NCBI GenBank assembly: GCA_017643165.1
Contig: JAEPNY010000002.1
Coordinates: forward strand, 102,402 to 166,401
Length of the DNA: 64,000 bases
Source: Psychroserpens sp.
GTDB taxonomy: Bacteria > Bacteroidota > Bacteroidia > Flavobacteriales > Flavobacteriaceae
Direction of reading: 5' to 3'
The notes beneath the pieces are model-generated. The model had not been told where the DNA came from and searched no databases. It worked only from the letters and a program-made list of their open reading frames with translations. Both the position numbers and the translations under genes were made by a program. Below are positions 17,308 through 26,640 of the stretch, one piece after another (position 1 is the stretch's first letter; each line of letters begins with the position of its first letter).

Positions 17308-18000
17308 CTAATTATTTATGTAGTTGTGTAATTCTGTGATTTTTTCTGGAGTATTGAACTGTCCGCCATAATAGGTTGTCACAGTTGCAGATGTATCATC
17401 TTTTATTCCTCTAGAGGATACACACAAATGCTTTGCATCTATAATCACTGCGATATCTTCTGTGTCAAGAATCGCTTTCAATTCTTCAGCAATCTGGTTT
17501 GTTAAACGTTCCTGTACCTGTGGACGTTTAGCATAATATTGTACAATTCGATTTAATTTTGATAACCCGATCACTTTACCCGAAGAGATATAAGCGACAT
17601 GTGCTTTCCCAATGATTGGAACAAAGTGATGCTCGCAGTTGGAATAGAATGTTATATTCTTTTCAACCAACATTTGATTATACTGATACTTATTATCGAA
17701 TAAGGCCACCTTAGGTTTATTTGCAGGATTTAATCCGGAGAAAATTTCGTCAATATACATTTTAGCAACGCGCTGCGGTGTGCCTTTCAATGAATCATCG
17801 GTGAGGTCTAATCCCATCACATCCATGATTTCTTCAAAAAGAATTGCAATGCGCTCTTTTTTCTCTTGATCACTTAATTTGAAGGCATCTGATTTCATTG
17901 GTGTTTCTAAACCAGTGAATAGATGATCATCTCCTATTTCAGAAGTTGTAAATCCGTTTAACTCGTGACCGTTTTTAATTTTTAATGTGTCTGTACTCAT
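17308..18000 (-). CDS. folE: GTP cyclohydrolase I
   Basis: 230 residues. It converts GTP to dihydroneopterin triphosphate, the entry into folate and pterins. The zinc ligands C122 and H125 are in NCEHHFVPIIG, and C193 is in HLCVSSRGI; the substrate region GLSKLNRIVQYYAKRPQVQE (145-164) is intact. The N-terminal 40 residues precede the core. Its position within a photolyase block suggests a second role beyond general folate supply: photolyases and CRY-DASH use methenyltetrahydrofolate as antenna. It is 53 bp after the TIGR03643 gene and 4 bp before the 74-residue gene. Confidence 0.96.
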   Translation of the reverse strand: MSTDTLKIKNGHELNGFTTSEIGDDHLFTGLETPMKSDAFKLSDQEKKERIAILFEEIMDVMGLDLTDDSLKGTPQRVAKMYIDEIFSGLNPANKPKVALFDNKYQYNQMLVEKNITFYSNCEHHFVPIIGKAHVAYISSGKVIGLSKLNRIVQYYAKRPQVQERLTNQIAEELKAILDTEDIAVIIDAKHLCVSSRGIKDDTSATVTTYYGGQFNTPEKITELHNYINN

Positions 18001-18053
18001 CTGTTGTCTTTTTTATGTGCTGTCTCAAGGCTTGTATCCCTGAACAAAGCACG

Positions 18054-18326
18054 TTATCGTTTCGATATTTTGTTGTGGGTAATTTGTTTTTGTCTCGAAC
18101 ATTTAAATCTACCCTCTGAAAATGTTCTCAGTTTTTCATGTTTCGTTTTTCGACCTTGAACTCGTGCTCGCCACATTTTGAAACTTTTAGGTTTCATTTC
18201 ACGTCTCATAAGCTCAATAACTTCCTGTTCTTTTAAACCAAATTGAAACTCAATTGCTTCAAAAGTGGTTCGGTCTTCCCAGGCCATTTCTATTATTCTA
18301 TCAGTCGTTCTTTCGTCCAATTCCAT
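18054..18326 (-). CDS. TIGR03643 family protein
   Basis: 90 residues. It opens LDERTTDRIIEMAWEDRTTF and continues with IEFQFGLKEQEVIELMR and KSFKMWRARV, the pattern of TIGR03643. The N-terminal part looks like a helix-turn-helix (about 8-50: helix, FGL-EQEV turn, helix) and the C-terminus is basic. The family is repeatedly found beside cryptochromes and photolyases in diverse bacteria; its biochemical role is not known to me. It starts 3 bp after the upstream gene, so both are transcribed from the operator-bearing promoter at 18.78 kb. Confidence 0.88.
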   Translation of the reverse strand: MELDERTTDRIIEMAWEDRTTFEAIEFQFGLKEQEVIELMRREMKPKSFKMWRARVQGRKTKHEKLRTFSEGRFKCSRQKQITHNKISKR

Positions 18327-18329
18327 ACG

Positions 18330-18758
18330 TTATATGTACTGAAAATCATATTGTTCATCGTACTTAACCTTGGCATCTAGTAACTTTTTAAAGAAACTTT
18401 TATTCTCTTTAAATGTTTTAGTATTCTTAAAATGAACAAACTTTCCTTGCGCATGAATACTAGCACCATTCGTTTTATACAAGACTAACTGATAATACGG
18501 AATGATCCATGTGAAATTTTTTAATCCCTTGTTAATGTATAAAATGATTCCGCCAGATCTTAATTCGATATTTGCATAGTTAATATCCGACACATCATTT
18601 AAGTACTTTTCGAGATTAGGGCTTACCTGACCAATAATCATTCGTTTTGAACCAACACCTCCCATTTTCCAAGATTCCATGAACGAATAAGGCTTGCCAA
18701 CAAGATCATTAATCATGTGTTTATGTTCCTTATTTGTATGTGTAGAATCAAGTATCAT
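18330..18758 (-). CDS. Conserved hypothetical protein, first gene of operon 2
   Basis: 142 residues from the ATG at 18758. An in-frame TTG at 18776 is rejected because it lies within the -7 box. No signal peptide or membrane segment. It contains HKHMINDLVGKPYSF, IELRSGGIILYINKG and FTWIIPYYQLVLYKTNG, which suggest a beta-rich, PH-like fold, but this is only an impression. No function is assigned. As the first gene behind the shared operator it is likely to respond most strongly to the regulator, and it is followed closely by the TIGR03643 gene and folE. Confidence 0.75.
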   Translation of the reverse strand: MILDSTHTNKEHKHMINDLVGKPYSFMESWKMGGVGSKRMIIGQVSPNLEKYLNDVSDINYANIELRSGGIILYINKGLKNFTWIIPYYQLVLYKTNGASIHAQGKFVHFKNTKTFKENKSFFKKLLDAKVKYDEQYDFQYI

Positions 18759-18773
18759 ACCGTAATTTCTACT

Positions 18774-18837
18774 CAAATATAAAAAATGTTTAACCTTTAA
18801 CTGTATATCTTAAACAAAAATTAACATAATGCTATAG
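18774..18837 (-). promoter_or_regulatory. Operon 2 promoter with shared operator palindrome
   Basis: Minus-strand -7 box TATATTTG (18781-18774), 5 bp, then the palindromic operator: arms 18787-18795 (TGTTTAACC on the plus strand) and 18808-18816 (TCTTAAACA) separated by 12 bp. After 4 more bp comes TTAACATAATGCTATA (18821-18836). The same modules at the same spacing occur at 27316-27377 in front of the TetR-type gene (38 of 50 positions identical from 18787). I infer binding of the same repressor at both. Confidence 0.75.
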
Positions 18838-18878
18838 ATTTTAATTATAACACACGTAAGCATCAGTAATACAGGGGT

Positions 18879-20360
18879 TTAAGTTTGTTGGTTTGAGCCT
18901 CTTAGTGTGTGTTTATTAAGAATTCGGCGGCTTTCTTGTTTAACAGTTCTGTTTTTTCGAAGATTCCAGAGAATGTCACTCGCTTTCTTTCGGGTTTCAT
19001 CAATATCAACAATTGGCCAAGGATAATCTATACCAAGTTTAAAGTTGTAGAGCTGCTGTTCCATTTCTGTCATGAGGTAGGGTTCATGTACAAAAGCAGT
19101 TTCTAGATTGCGGAGTTCAGGAACCCATTTTTTAATAAATGTTCCGTCGGGATCATGCTCCATGCTATTCTTAATAGGATTATATATGCGAAGTAAATTA
19201 GTTCCTGTTTCACCAGCTTGCATTTGCAATTGCGGAAAATGAATTCCAGGTTCAAAATCCAGAAACATACGTGATAGGTGTTGTGAAGCGGCTTGCCACG
19301 GTTGCCATAAATTATGAGTGAAGAAAGAAACCGTAAGGGCACGCATTCTAAAGTTAAGGTACCCCGTTTCATTTAAACAACGCATCGCTGCATCGACTAA
19401 AGGGAAACCAGTTTGGCCGGTTCTCCACGCTTCTTGGTAAGTTTTGGAAATCTCTTTTTTCAACTTTCGGAACCCTTTATTAATGCTTTCCTGTTCCATT
19501 ATATGTTCCATTTCAAATTTCTGAATGAAATGCGATTGCCAACGTAATCTTGACATAAACGCTTCTAATGCCTTTTTATGCTCAGAAGTCTGTTTTAAAT
19601 GGAATGCTTTACGATACACTTCTCTTACGGATAAATTTCCCCAAGCAATGTAAGGCGACAATCGACTACAACTCATTCGTGCCAGCTCTGGCTTTGAAAT
19701 ATGGAACATATAATTCACATAGCGTTTTTGTAAGAATGAATTCAAATAACGTAAAGCATATGTTCTTCCGCCGTTTTGAAATGGGCTATCATCAGGAGTT
19801 TCTAATGAAGGGATGGTAAAGAACGATTCTAAAGCTTCTATTTCCTTAATGGTCAGCATTTGATTTTCGGATGGTTCAAATCTAAGAGGTTCAATTGCAA
19901 AATACGTGTTACAAGCTTCAGTCCACTTGGTGCGATCTTTTAGGCCGCGTTGTACACCATTATTGATATTTTCATGCCATTCAATTAGATTGTTCTTGCA
20001 GAATCGCTTAAATAATTTGTCGCGATTGTAAGTGACAAGTATTCCAGTTTCTTGATGCGAATAAATATCTTTAATATTATAAACTTCCATCAACTGATTA
20101 ATGGTGGCGATAATATCGGCTTCGATTGTTAGTACTTTCGAATTATAAGGTTCTAATCGCGCATTTAAATCTCTAATGGATTCTTTGATGAAATTCCAAT
20201 GACGTTGGCTGTAGTGATCATCTTCTAATAGGATATGTTCGAATGCATAGATTAATAATGTACGCTTTCCACTGGATAAGGCATTGAAAATAGCTTCGTT
20301 ATCTTCAAGTCTCAAATCTCTTTTTAACCAAACTACATTTATCTGTTCTCGCTTTATCAT
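18879..20360 (-). CDS. Divergent cryptochrome/photolyase family protein
   Basis: 493 residues. N-terminal photolyase domain opens VVWLKRDLRLEDNEAIF (9-25); the FAD domain contains SRLSPYIAWGNLSVREVY, TGQTGFPLVDAAMRCLNETG and LLRIYNPIKN. Relative to CPD photolyase the segment after DFEPGIHF reads PQLQMQAGETGTN, so the FAD-proximal Trp of the canonical triad is Leu and the conserved Asn is His by my alignment. Two outer triad positions (EAWRTGQ and QPWQAAS) retain Trp. The group is usually annotated as deoxyribodipyrimidine photo-lyase; a sensor or repair role is undecided. Its start overlaps the end of the PF04244 gene by 4 bp, and it closes operon 1. Confidence 0.88.
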   Translation of the reverse strand: MIKREQINVVWLKRDLRLEDNEAIFNALSSGKRTLLIYAFEHILLEDDHYSQRHWNFIKESIRDLNARLEPYNSKVLTIEADIIATINQLMEVYNIKDIYSHQETGILVTYNRDKLFKRFCKNNLIEWHENINNGVQRGLKDRTKWTEACNTYFAIEPLRFEPSENQMLTIKEIEALESFFTIPSLETPDDSPFQNGGRTYALRYLNSFLQKRYVNYMFHISKPELARMSCSRLSPYIAWGNLSVREVYRKAFHLKQTSEHKKALEAFMSRLRWQSHFIQKFEMEHIMEQESINKGFRKLKKEISKTYQEAWRTGQTGFPLVDAAMRCLNETGYLNFRMRALTVSFFTHNLWQPWQAASQHLSRMFLDFEPGIHFPQLQMQAGETGTNLLRIYNPIKNSMEHDPDGTFIKKWVPELRNLETAFVHEPYLMTEMEQQLYNFKLGIDYPWPIVDIDETRKKASDILWNLRKNRTVKQESRRILNKHTLRGSNQQT

Positions 20361-21832
20361 ACTAGTTGGGTCATAAATTTATTAGCATTCTCAAAATGTC
20401 CTTCTTTGGTTTCTGGTTTCATTTTGTCAAATGTTCTTATGAGCATCCCTAGTCTGGGATTAGATAAGAAGAATTCACGATGTTTATCCATGAAAGTCCA
20501 GAAAAGTCCGTCCCATGTAGCTTGCCAATCCCCCTTACTGTAATTACTCATTTTCATAATGTAATTACTACTACTAATATATGGTTTGGTCGACATGAGT
20601 CCGCCATCTGCAAATAGGCTCATACCATATACGTTTGGTACCATCACCCAATCATAGGCGTCAATGAAAAGCTCCATAAACCATTGATAAACGTCATCAG
20701 GATCAAATTCACAAAGCACCATAAAATTTCCGAGAATCATCAAGCGCTCAATATGATGTGCATAACCTGTTTTAAGTACCTTTTTTATGACATCATCGAT
20801 AGGTGTGATACCTGTTGTGCCGTCATAAAATGACTTCGGAATTTTTCTATTGAAATTCCAGAAGTTCTTCGTGCGTTCTTCCGAACCTTTAACTTCATAA
20901 ACTCCTCGAATAAACTCGCGCCAACCCAAAATTTGTCGCACAAATCCCTCAGTAGAGTTAAGCGGAACTTCATGAGCTATCGCGTAGTCTATAGCTGTCC
21001 TGATAACGTACATCGGGTCTAATAAGCCTACATTAATGAGCGGTGATAAGAGACTATGATTCAAAAAATGCTCTTCTTTAACGATAGCATCTTCATAGAT
21101 GCCGAACTCGTGGAAACGGAATTCAAAAAATTGTTGGAGCCAAGATTCGGCAGATTCGTGATCTATGGGATAACTCACAAAATCAGATAATTCGCCATAG
21201 TGCGTCTCAAAATTTTGCTGAACGTATGCTATAGCTTCTTTATGATATATGGATAATTCGGGGAATTGGATACTTGGTGGTGTTTTTCCTTTTGGGTATT
21301 TCTTTCTATTATCGGCATCATAGGTCCATTTACCACCTTCTGGACTACCATTAACCATTAATATGTTATGTGTTTTTCGTTGATCTTTATAAAAAGCGGT
21401 TTGAAAGAACTTCTTTTTAGAGGGTTTGAAAAAGGGTTGTAAGTCTTCTTTGTTGTTGATAAATAGTGGGTTTTCGTACCAAGTAAGAGCAACGCCTGCC
21501 GACACTGATTTGATATGTTTTTCTAACCAGTTGTCGGTAGGATCGATGATATGAAACGTTTGAACACCTTCATGAAATAGGTGTGGTATGAGTTGCCTAA
21601 CATCAGAAAGTGATGACGTCGAATCGATGTAAGTAACGGAATGGCCTTTGGATGCTAAATCATTAGCATACGATTTCATACTAGCACGATGAAAAGCGAT
21701 CTTTTGTTTGTGAAATTTATAATGTTTGAAGAATAAAAATTCTTCTACCAAGTAGATATCACAATTCAATTTTAATATTGGAGAATCATTAAAAAGTTGA
21801 TGTGGGAATACTATTGCTGCTTCTTTAGTCAT
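20357..21832 (-). CDS. PF04244 photolyase-related protein without Fe-S cysteines
   Basis: 491 residues of the FeS-BCP/PhrB-(6-4) photolyase lineage: it opens AIVFPHQLFNDSPIL, and has GYAHHIERLMILGNF, the YADAFEW-like FIDAYDWVMVPNVYGMSLFADGG and MSTKPYISSSNYI. Family members such as Agrobacterium PhrB bind a [4Fe-4S] cluster through four Cys. Here the positions read P344, S432 and D435 (MSNYSKGDW), and the loop holding the fourth Cys is deleted, so no cluster can form. FAD-binding parts appear intact. It lies between CRY-DASH (18-bp gap upstream) and the divergent cryptochrome (4-bp overlap). (6-4) repair is a family-based guess. Confidence 0.88.
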   Translation of the reverse strand: MTKEAAIVFPHQLFNDSPILKLNCDIYLVEEFLFFKHYKFHKQKIAFHRASMKSYANDLASKGHSVTYIDSTSSLSDVRQLIPHLFHEGVQTFHIIDPTDNWLEKHIKSVSAGVALTWYENPLFINNKEDLQPFFKPSKKKFFQTAFYKDQRKTHNILMVNGSPEGGKWTYDADNRKKYPKGKTPPSIQFPELSIYHKEAIAYVQQNFETHYGELSDFVSYPIDHESAESWLQQFFEFRFHEFGIYEDAIVKEEHFLNHSLLSPLINVGLLDPMYVIRTAIDYAIAHEVPLNSTEGFVRQILGWREFIRGVYEVKGSEERTKNFWNFNRKIPKSFYDGTTGITPIDDVIKKVLKTGYAHHIERLMILGNFMVLCEFDPDDVYQWFMELFIDAYDWVMVPNVYGMSLFADGGLMSTKPYISSSNYIMKMSNYSKGDWQATWDGLFWTFMDKHREFFLSNPRLGMLIRTFDKMKPETKEGHFENANKFMTQLV

Positions 21833-21850
21833 TTAAATTAAGTAGGTATA

Positions 21851-23161
21851 TTAAAATAAGGTTTCTTGTAGCCACATTCTTTGGAACTTACCATTCGCAT
21901 CATAACGTTCGGCTTGCAAATCAACGTTGAATTTTCGATCTCTAGGATCATTACCAACTCCAGCTACATACATCCAATTTCCATAGTTGCTATGGACATC
22001 ATAATCAATCAACATAGCTTCAAAATACGCTGCACCAATACGCCAGTCTACAAACAAGTCCTTGGCTAAAAATGAACCTACATTTTGACGTCCGCGATTA
22101 CTCATCCAGCCAGTTTTCTTTAATTCTATCATATTGGCATTAACAAAGTTGGAACGCGTTTCACCATTGATCCAACTATTTATAAGGCGTTCATCGCTCT
22201 TCCATTCATAATCTTTATGTAGAATACCACCAATTTTGAAAATGGCATTTTCATGTTTGAGTGAGACATATTTAAAATAGTCACGCCATATCAATTCGAA
22301 AATAAGCCAATACGTGGATTGATTTTTAAAAAAGTCGCGCTCAAATCGCTTAACTTGATGATAAATGGTTCGTGCGGAGATACAACCATTTGCTAGCCAT
22401 GGTGAAAACTTAGAACTGAAATCTTTACCGATTAATCCATTCCTAGTTTTTTTATACACACCCAACTTCTTTGTTTTGAAAAAGTAATCATTCAGACGTT
22501 CAAGTGCTTGCGATTCCCCACCTTTGAATGGGAACGCAGAATCTGGAATAGCTTCAAAATTTGAAAGCCCAAGATCTGAAAGATCTGGAATGGTGGTGTG
22601 GTTTTCAATCTCAAGAATTGCATTTGTAGTTGCAACAGTAATAGAAGGTCTAACAGCTCTGTATTTTTCTACTTTCTTTCTAAAAACTGTGAATACCTGG
22701 GGAATCTCTGAAATGGCCATTGGAATATCCTCTGGATGAAATAAAAATTGATCATAGATCTCATGATAAGCAATATGAGCTGGCAAATTGTTTTTCACCT
22801 TATCAAGTACATTAATTTCTTCGCTAGTCCATTCGTTTTGTAAATAGATATTTTTAACTGAATAGATAGCGGTCAATTTTTCTAGAACAACTTCGGGATA
22901 TTCATGAAACACGAATAATTCAACATTAAGTTCTTTTAAATTTTTCCGAAGTTCGTGCACGGATTCAATAATGAATTGTGCTCTAAACCGTTCTGTTTTC
23001 TTAAAACCATACTTGGTCATTTCGTAATGCCTTGGATCAAAACAATAACAGGCTATGATTGACTCACAATCTGCAATCGCTTTTTGTAATACGGCATTGT
23101 CTTGGACTCTTAGGTCATTTCTAAACCAGACTAATCCTATGTTGTTTTGTTTCTTCTGCAT
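21851..23161 (-). CDS. DASH-type cryptochrome
   Basis: 436 residues. The N-terminus [15 protein letters not shown] (8-22) and the C-terminal signature [15 protein letters not shown] are those of CRY-DASH, which repairs CPDs in single-stranded or looped DNA and binds FAD plus methenyltetrahydrofolate. Tryptophans in [20 protein letters not shown] and NWMYVAG conserve the electron chain. [18 protein letters not shown] marks the FAD pocket. Its first 25 bp overlap the DUF2256 gene in another frame, so the two are translationally coupled. folE in the sister operon could supply its folate antenna. Confidence 0.95.
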   Translation of the reverse strand: MQKKQNNIGLVWFRNDLRVQDNAVLQKAIADCESIIACYCFDPRHYEMTKYGFKKTERFRAQFIIESVHELRKNLKELNVELFVFHEYPEVVLEKLTAIYSVKNIYLQNEWTSEEINVLDKVKNNLPAHIAYHEIYDQFLFHPEDIPMAISEIPQVFTVFRKKVEKYRAVRPSITVATTNAILEIENHTTIPDLSDLGLSNFEAIPDSAFPFKGGESQALERLNDYFFKTKKLGVYKKTRNGLIGKDFSSKFSPWLANGCISARTIYHQVKRFERDFFKNQSTYWLIFELIWRDYFKYVSLKHENAIFKIGGILHKDYEWKSDERLINSWINGETRSNFVNANMIELKKTGWMSNRGRQNVGSFLAKDLFVDWRIGAAYFEAMLIDYDVHSNYGNWMYVAGVGNDPRDRKFNVDLQAERYDANGKFQRMWLQETLF

Positions 23162-23280
23162 CGTTCACTACAATATTTTACGTGCTCCCAATTCTTTTCC
23201 CATTTTTTGCGCCAACTGAACGGAAGTCCACAGGTGACACATATTTTTTCTGGCAAATACAGCTTCTTATGTTTAGACAT
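23137..23280 (-). CDS. DUF2256 zinc-ribbon microprotein
   Basis: A 47-residue protein, [18 protein letters not shown] at the N-terminus and [13 protein letters not shown] at the end. Two Cys pairs (C-V-T-C near 14-17 and C-S-E-R-C near 37-41) and [10 protein letters not shown] between them match the DUF2256 family, a predicted zinc ribbon. It overlaps the SDR gene upstream by 8 bp and CRY-DASH downstream by 25 bp, so it is locked into operon 1. DUF2256 genes are recurrent neighbours of cryptochromes in unrelated bacteria, which makes an accessory role in photolyase function plausible but unproven. Confidence 0.9.
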   Translation of the reverse strand: MSKHKKLYLPEKICVTCGLPFSWRKKWEKNWEHVKYCSERCRRNKTT

Positions 23281-24697
23281 CTACCAATTTGTTTATCATT
23301 CCTGAAAAAATAAAGCCGTGGAAGGGTAGAACAGCATACCAGTATAATCGTCCCCATAATCCGCGTGGTCTAAATGTCGCGGTCTGTTTTAATACGCCAT
23401 CTTCGATCTTAAATTCTAACCAGGCCTCACCAGGTAAGCGCATTTCGGCATACAACAACAGTTTTTGCTGTGTTTTACTGGCAAATATTACACGCCAAAA
23501 ATCCAAGGCATCACCTGCATCAAGATTGGTTGGACTTGTTCTACCTCTTCTTAAGCCAATACCACCAAAGAGTTTATCAATATATCCGCGTATTTTCCAA
23601 AGAAAAGTTCCGTAATACCAGCCTTGGTTGCCACCTATTCGCCAAATTTTTTCGATAGTTTTTTCAGCATCTCTTACGCGTCGTTCTTTTATGTCTTTAA
23701 AACATCCAAACTTAGGTACATTGATATAACGATGTAAGTTTTTCTTTAAACGTCCGCTACTTATCATTGAATCTTTCCAGCTAGACACAATACTGTTTTG
23801 CTCGATTTTTACAAAAGCCAATTCGACTGCTTGCTTATAGGTGAGTGGTTTTACATCTAATAATTCATTGATGTTACTAGGCTTGCCGATAATCTGAACG
23901 CCCATACTGTCTACTAAAGATACTGCAAGTTTGTATGAGGTTGATGTTACAAAATACAACCAATACGACGATAATCTCGGCGTCATTACAGGAACCGTTA
24001 AGATATAGCGTTTGAGCCCTCGGACTTGCGCAAATTGAAGGAGCATTTCTTTATAGGTCAAAACTTCCGGCCCAAAAACGTCATAAGATTGATTAAATGT
24101 TTCGGTTTTACCAGCACTTCGAGACAAAAAGTATAACACATCTCTTACAGATAAAGGTTGCGTCTTCGTATTTAACCATTTTGGTGCGATCATAAATGGT
24201 AATTTCTCAACCAAGTCTCTTATAATTTCAAACGACGAACTTCCCGATCCTACAATGATTCCTGCTTTAAAGATCGTTAGTGCATAAGCGTCAGATTTTA
24301 GAACCTCTTCAACATTTTTTCTAGACTGCAAATGCTTAGAAAGTTGATCCTCGTTGGTAATACCACTTAGGTAAATCACCTGTTTCACATTTGTTGTTTC
24401 GATATAATTCTTAAAGTTTTGAGCGCATTGGGCTTCTAAACTTTCGAAGTCTTTTGAAGAATTTGACATTGAGTGTATTAAATAATACGCGACATCAATG
24501 TCTTTTGGAATATTGTGAAAGGTATTCGGTTTTAAGAAATCAGCTTCTATGACGTCTATGAAATCATCATCCGAATAGCGTTTATCGGCTCGTAACTCAT
24601 CTCTAACGGCACAGGTGACATGATGGTGTTCATTGGCTAGCAACGGAATTAGTCGCTTTCCTATGTATCCAGTCGCTCCTGTCACGAGAATCTTCAT
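23273..24697 (-). CDS. SDR/NAD(P)-binding protein with C-terminal DUF2867
   Basis: 474 residues. Atypical SDR with the NAD(P) loop [14 protein letters not shown] (about 4-17) and VIYLSGI region (about 107-113); the last 150 residues ([14 protein letters not shown] through [20 protein letters not shown]) match the SRPBCC-like DUF2867 domain, with a hydrophobic stretch near the C-terminus that could associate with membrane. Such fusions are commonly near photolyases in marine bacteria; the substrate is unknown. It follows the flavin reductase gene by 8 bp and overlaps DUF2256 by 8 bp. Confidence 0.88.
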   Translation of the reverse strand: MKILVTGATGYIGKRLIPLLANEHHHVTCAVRDELRADKRYSDDDFIDVIEADFLKPNTFHNIPKDIDVAYYLIHSMSNSSKDFESLEAQCAQNFKNYIETTNVKQVIYLSGITNEDQLSKHLQSRKNVEEVLKSDAYALTIFKAGIIVGSGSSSFEIIRDLVEKLPFMIAPKWLNTKTQPLSVRDVLYFLSRSAGKTETFNQSYDVFGPEVLTYKEMLLQFAQVRGLKRYILTVPVMTPRLSSYWLYFVTSTSYKLAVSLVDSMGVQIIGKPSNINELLDVKPLTYKQAVELAFVKIEQNSIVSSWKDSMISSGRLKKNLHRYINVPKFGCFKDIKERRVRDAEKTIEKIWRIGGNQGWYYGTFLWKIRGYIDKLFGGIGLRRGRTSPTNLDAGDALDFWRVIFASKTQQKLLLYAEMRLPGEAWLEFKIEDGVLKQTATFRPRGLWGRLYWYAVLPFHGFIFSGMINKLVDV

Positions 24698-24705
24698 GCG
24701 AGTAT

Positions 24706-25320
24706 TTATTTAGGTCTTTGGTAGCCAAAACGTGTTTTTAATTCTGGTATCGCATAACCGTCTAAGCCATTGATTGCCGATACTTTAGCTTTTGATAAGT
24801 TAATGAATCCGTCGTCTTCTAACAAATCTTCATCAACATATAATCCTGTAATCTTTCCTATTAATAGGATAGTGTTATTTGCCTTAATCTCATATTCTTC
24901 GACATATTCCATTGCTAATTGAACGGGAGCTCCTTTTACAAATGGTGCTTGAAAATCATTTTTATATTCTGGATGCAGATTGGTTTTGTCAAATTCTGAA
25001 ATATTGGCGTCATACTTTGCCGATGTATGATGTGCATCTTCTAGTATTGCTTCGTGAATATGGTTGATCGTATATACGCCTGTGGTTTTGATATTTTCAT
25101 AGGTGTTTCTTAAAACGGTTGTTGGTCTTAGGAAAAAACCGAGCATTGGCGGATTAGAACCAATATGTGTTACTGAACTGAATACTGCAACATTTTCAAT
25201 GCCTTCTTTAGATACTGAACCCAATAAATTAGCCGACTTATAACCAGAGCAACTGTTGATTAAGTTGATGCGATAGATGTGATGGAAATTGTCGAGCTGT
25301 TCATTGCTGATATAGGTCAT
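24706..25320 (-). CDS. Flavin reductase-like (FMN split-barrel) protein
   Basis: 204 residues of the flavin reductase domain family PF01613. The core SCSGYKSANLLGSVSKEG, GSNPPMLGFFLRP and TTGVYTINHI lines the FMN pocket; WYS-type tails are absent. Members bind FMN and reduce flavins or act as partner of monooxygenases. Being between the UbiB-like kinase (stop/start share one base) and the SDR gene in the same operon as three flavoproteins, it could keep photolyase flavin reduced in the dark, but this is inference. Confidence 0.88.
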   Translation of the reverse strand: MTYISNEQLDNFHHIYRINLINSCSGYKSANLLGSVSKEGIENVAVFSSVTHIGSNPPMLGFFLRPTTVLRNTYENIKTTGVYTINHIHEAILEDAHHTSAKYDANISEFDKTNLHPEYKNDFQAPFVKGAPVQLAMEYVEEYEIKANNTILLIGKITGLYVDEDLLEDDGFINLSKAKVSAINGLDGYAIPELKTRFGYQRPK

Positions 25321-26630
25321 TATAACGTGTTGAAATTATTGATCTTAATATCTTGTGCTTTTAAGTCGAACATCAAATTGTATAATCCGAAGAAGGTTCT
25401 ATTCATGTAGATGAAGTGCTTAGATCCACGATTACCATTCATCTTTCGCAATTCAGTATTCTTAGAGTATTTTTCGCTTAGCTCACCAATCTTTCCGAAG
25501 AAACTGTTGTCTGAAAAGTCAAAAGTTTCTGCATGAAAAGGTTGTGTAAACAAACTTAACATCTCGTGGAAAAGCTCAGTGAAGAATTCCAATTCTTTCG
25601 GACTATCATCTGCCCTTAAAATCTCCAATTCATAAAGTTTCTGAACGAAATACTCACGATTCTCTATACTTTCTTTCCGTGCAAGCTCGAAGTACGGTAC
25701 ATAGAACTCGTCTGGAATGGTTTTCATACATCCAAAATCTAATGCGATTAGTTGGCCTTCCTTAGATATGAGGAAATTTCCAGGATGAGGATCTGCATGT
25801 ACTTTTTTGAGTTTATGGATTTGGAACATGTAGAAATCCCAAAGGGCCTGACCTAATTGATTTGCAAATGCTTGATTCGTATTGTGCGCCGCAAACTCAG
25901 AAAGATGTTCTCCGTGCATGTAGTCCATTGTGATGATGCGTTCGGACGACATCTCTTCATAATATTGAGGAAACAAAAGATTCGGGATGTGAGCGCATTT
26001 ATGAGCAATTTCTTTACTTTGCTCGACTTCCAGAATGTAATTTGTTTCCTCAATTAATTTACCTTCAACTTCTTTAAAGTACTTGTCAGAGTCTTTTCCT
26101 TTAATGTTGAACATGCTCATGGCAATTGGTTTGACCATGGCTAGATCTGAAGCGATACTTTCAGCAACTCCTGGATATTGGATTTTCACAGCAAGTTTTT
26201 TCCCGTTTTTCTCTGCAACATGGACTTGTCCAATGCTAGCAGCGTTCACAGAAGTTGCGTTGAAGGTATCATATATGTCGCTCGGCAATTTTTCGAAATA
26301 TTTTTTAAATGTCTTCATCACTAAAGGCGGTGATAAAGGTGGAACTGAAAACTGCGCTAGCGAGAACTTTTCTACGTAGGCTTGAGGCAAAATACTTTTT
26401 TCCATGCTTAGCATCTGAGCAACTTTGAGTGCGCTACCTTTCAATTGCTTTAGTCCATCATAAATGTCATCAGCATTATTTTGGTTAAGACGTTCTTTAG
26501 CTTCCGACTCAGATTTTGTAAGCTTATCTCCATAATATTTCAAATAGTTAACACCAACCTTAGCTCCTGTAGAAACTAGCTTAGTGGCTCTTTGAATTTT
26601 AGAAGTGGGTATTTTGTCTATGGTTTTCAT
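25320..26630 (-). CDS. ABC1/UbiB-family atypical kinase
   Basis: 436 residues. Hallmarks of the UbiB (ADCK/COQ8) family: the K-x-x-Q N-terminal motif in LKGSALKVAQMLS (about 63-75), the nucleotide lysine in KKLAVKIQYPG (about 144-154), the catalytic HADPHPGNFL and LDFG. Members are ATPases or kinases acting in isoprenoid-lipid metabolism such as quinone synthesis. No membrane helix is obvious. The gene is 10 bp after the TetR-type regulator and shares one base with the flavin reductase gene, so it is in operon 1 rather than a quinone operon. Confidence 0.93.
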   Translation of the reverse strand: MKTIDKIPTSKIQRATKLVSTGAKVGVNYLKYYGDKLTKSESEAKERLNQNNADDIYDGLKQLKGSALKVAQMLSMEKSILPQAYVEKFSLAQFSVPPLSPPLVMKTFKKYFEKLPSDIYDTFNATSVNAASIGQVHVAEKNGKKLAVKIQYPGVAESIASDLAMVKPIAMSMFNIKGKDSDKYFKEVEGKLIEETNYILEVEQSKEIAHKCAHIPNLLFPQYYEEMSSERIITMDYMHGEHLSEFAAHNTNQAFANQLGQALWDFYMFQIHKLKKVHADPHPGNFLISKEGQLIALDFGCMKTIPDEFYVPYFELARKESIENREYFVQKLYELEILRADDSPKELEFFTELFHEMLSLFTQPFHAETFDFSDNSFFGKIGELSEKYSKNTELRKMNGNRGSKHFIYMNRTFFGLYNLMFDLKAQDIKINNFNTL

Positions 26631-26640
26631 TCAGGGCAAA

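Noticed and set aside
18759-18776. Longer N-terminus for the first gene of operon 2 (TTG start)
   Set aside because: The TTG is part of the -7 box TATATTTG, so it could not be in the mRNA; ATG 18758 used.
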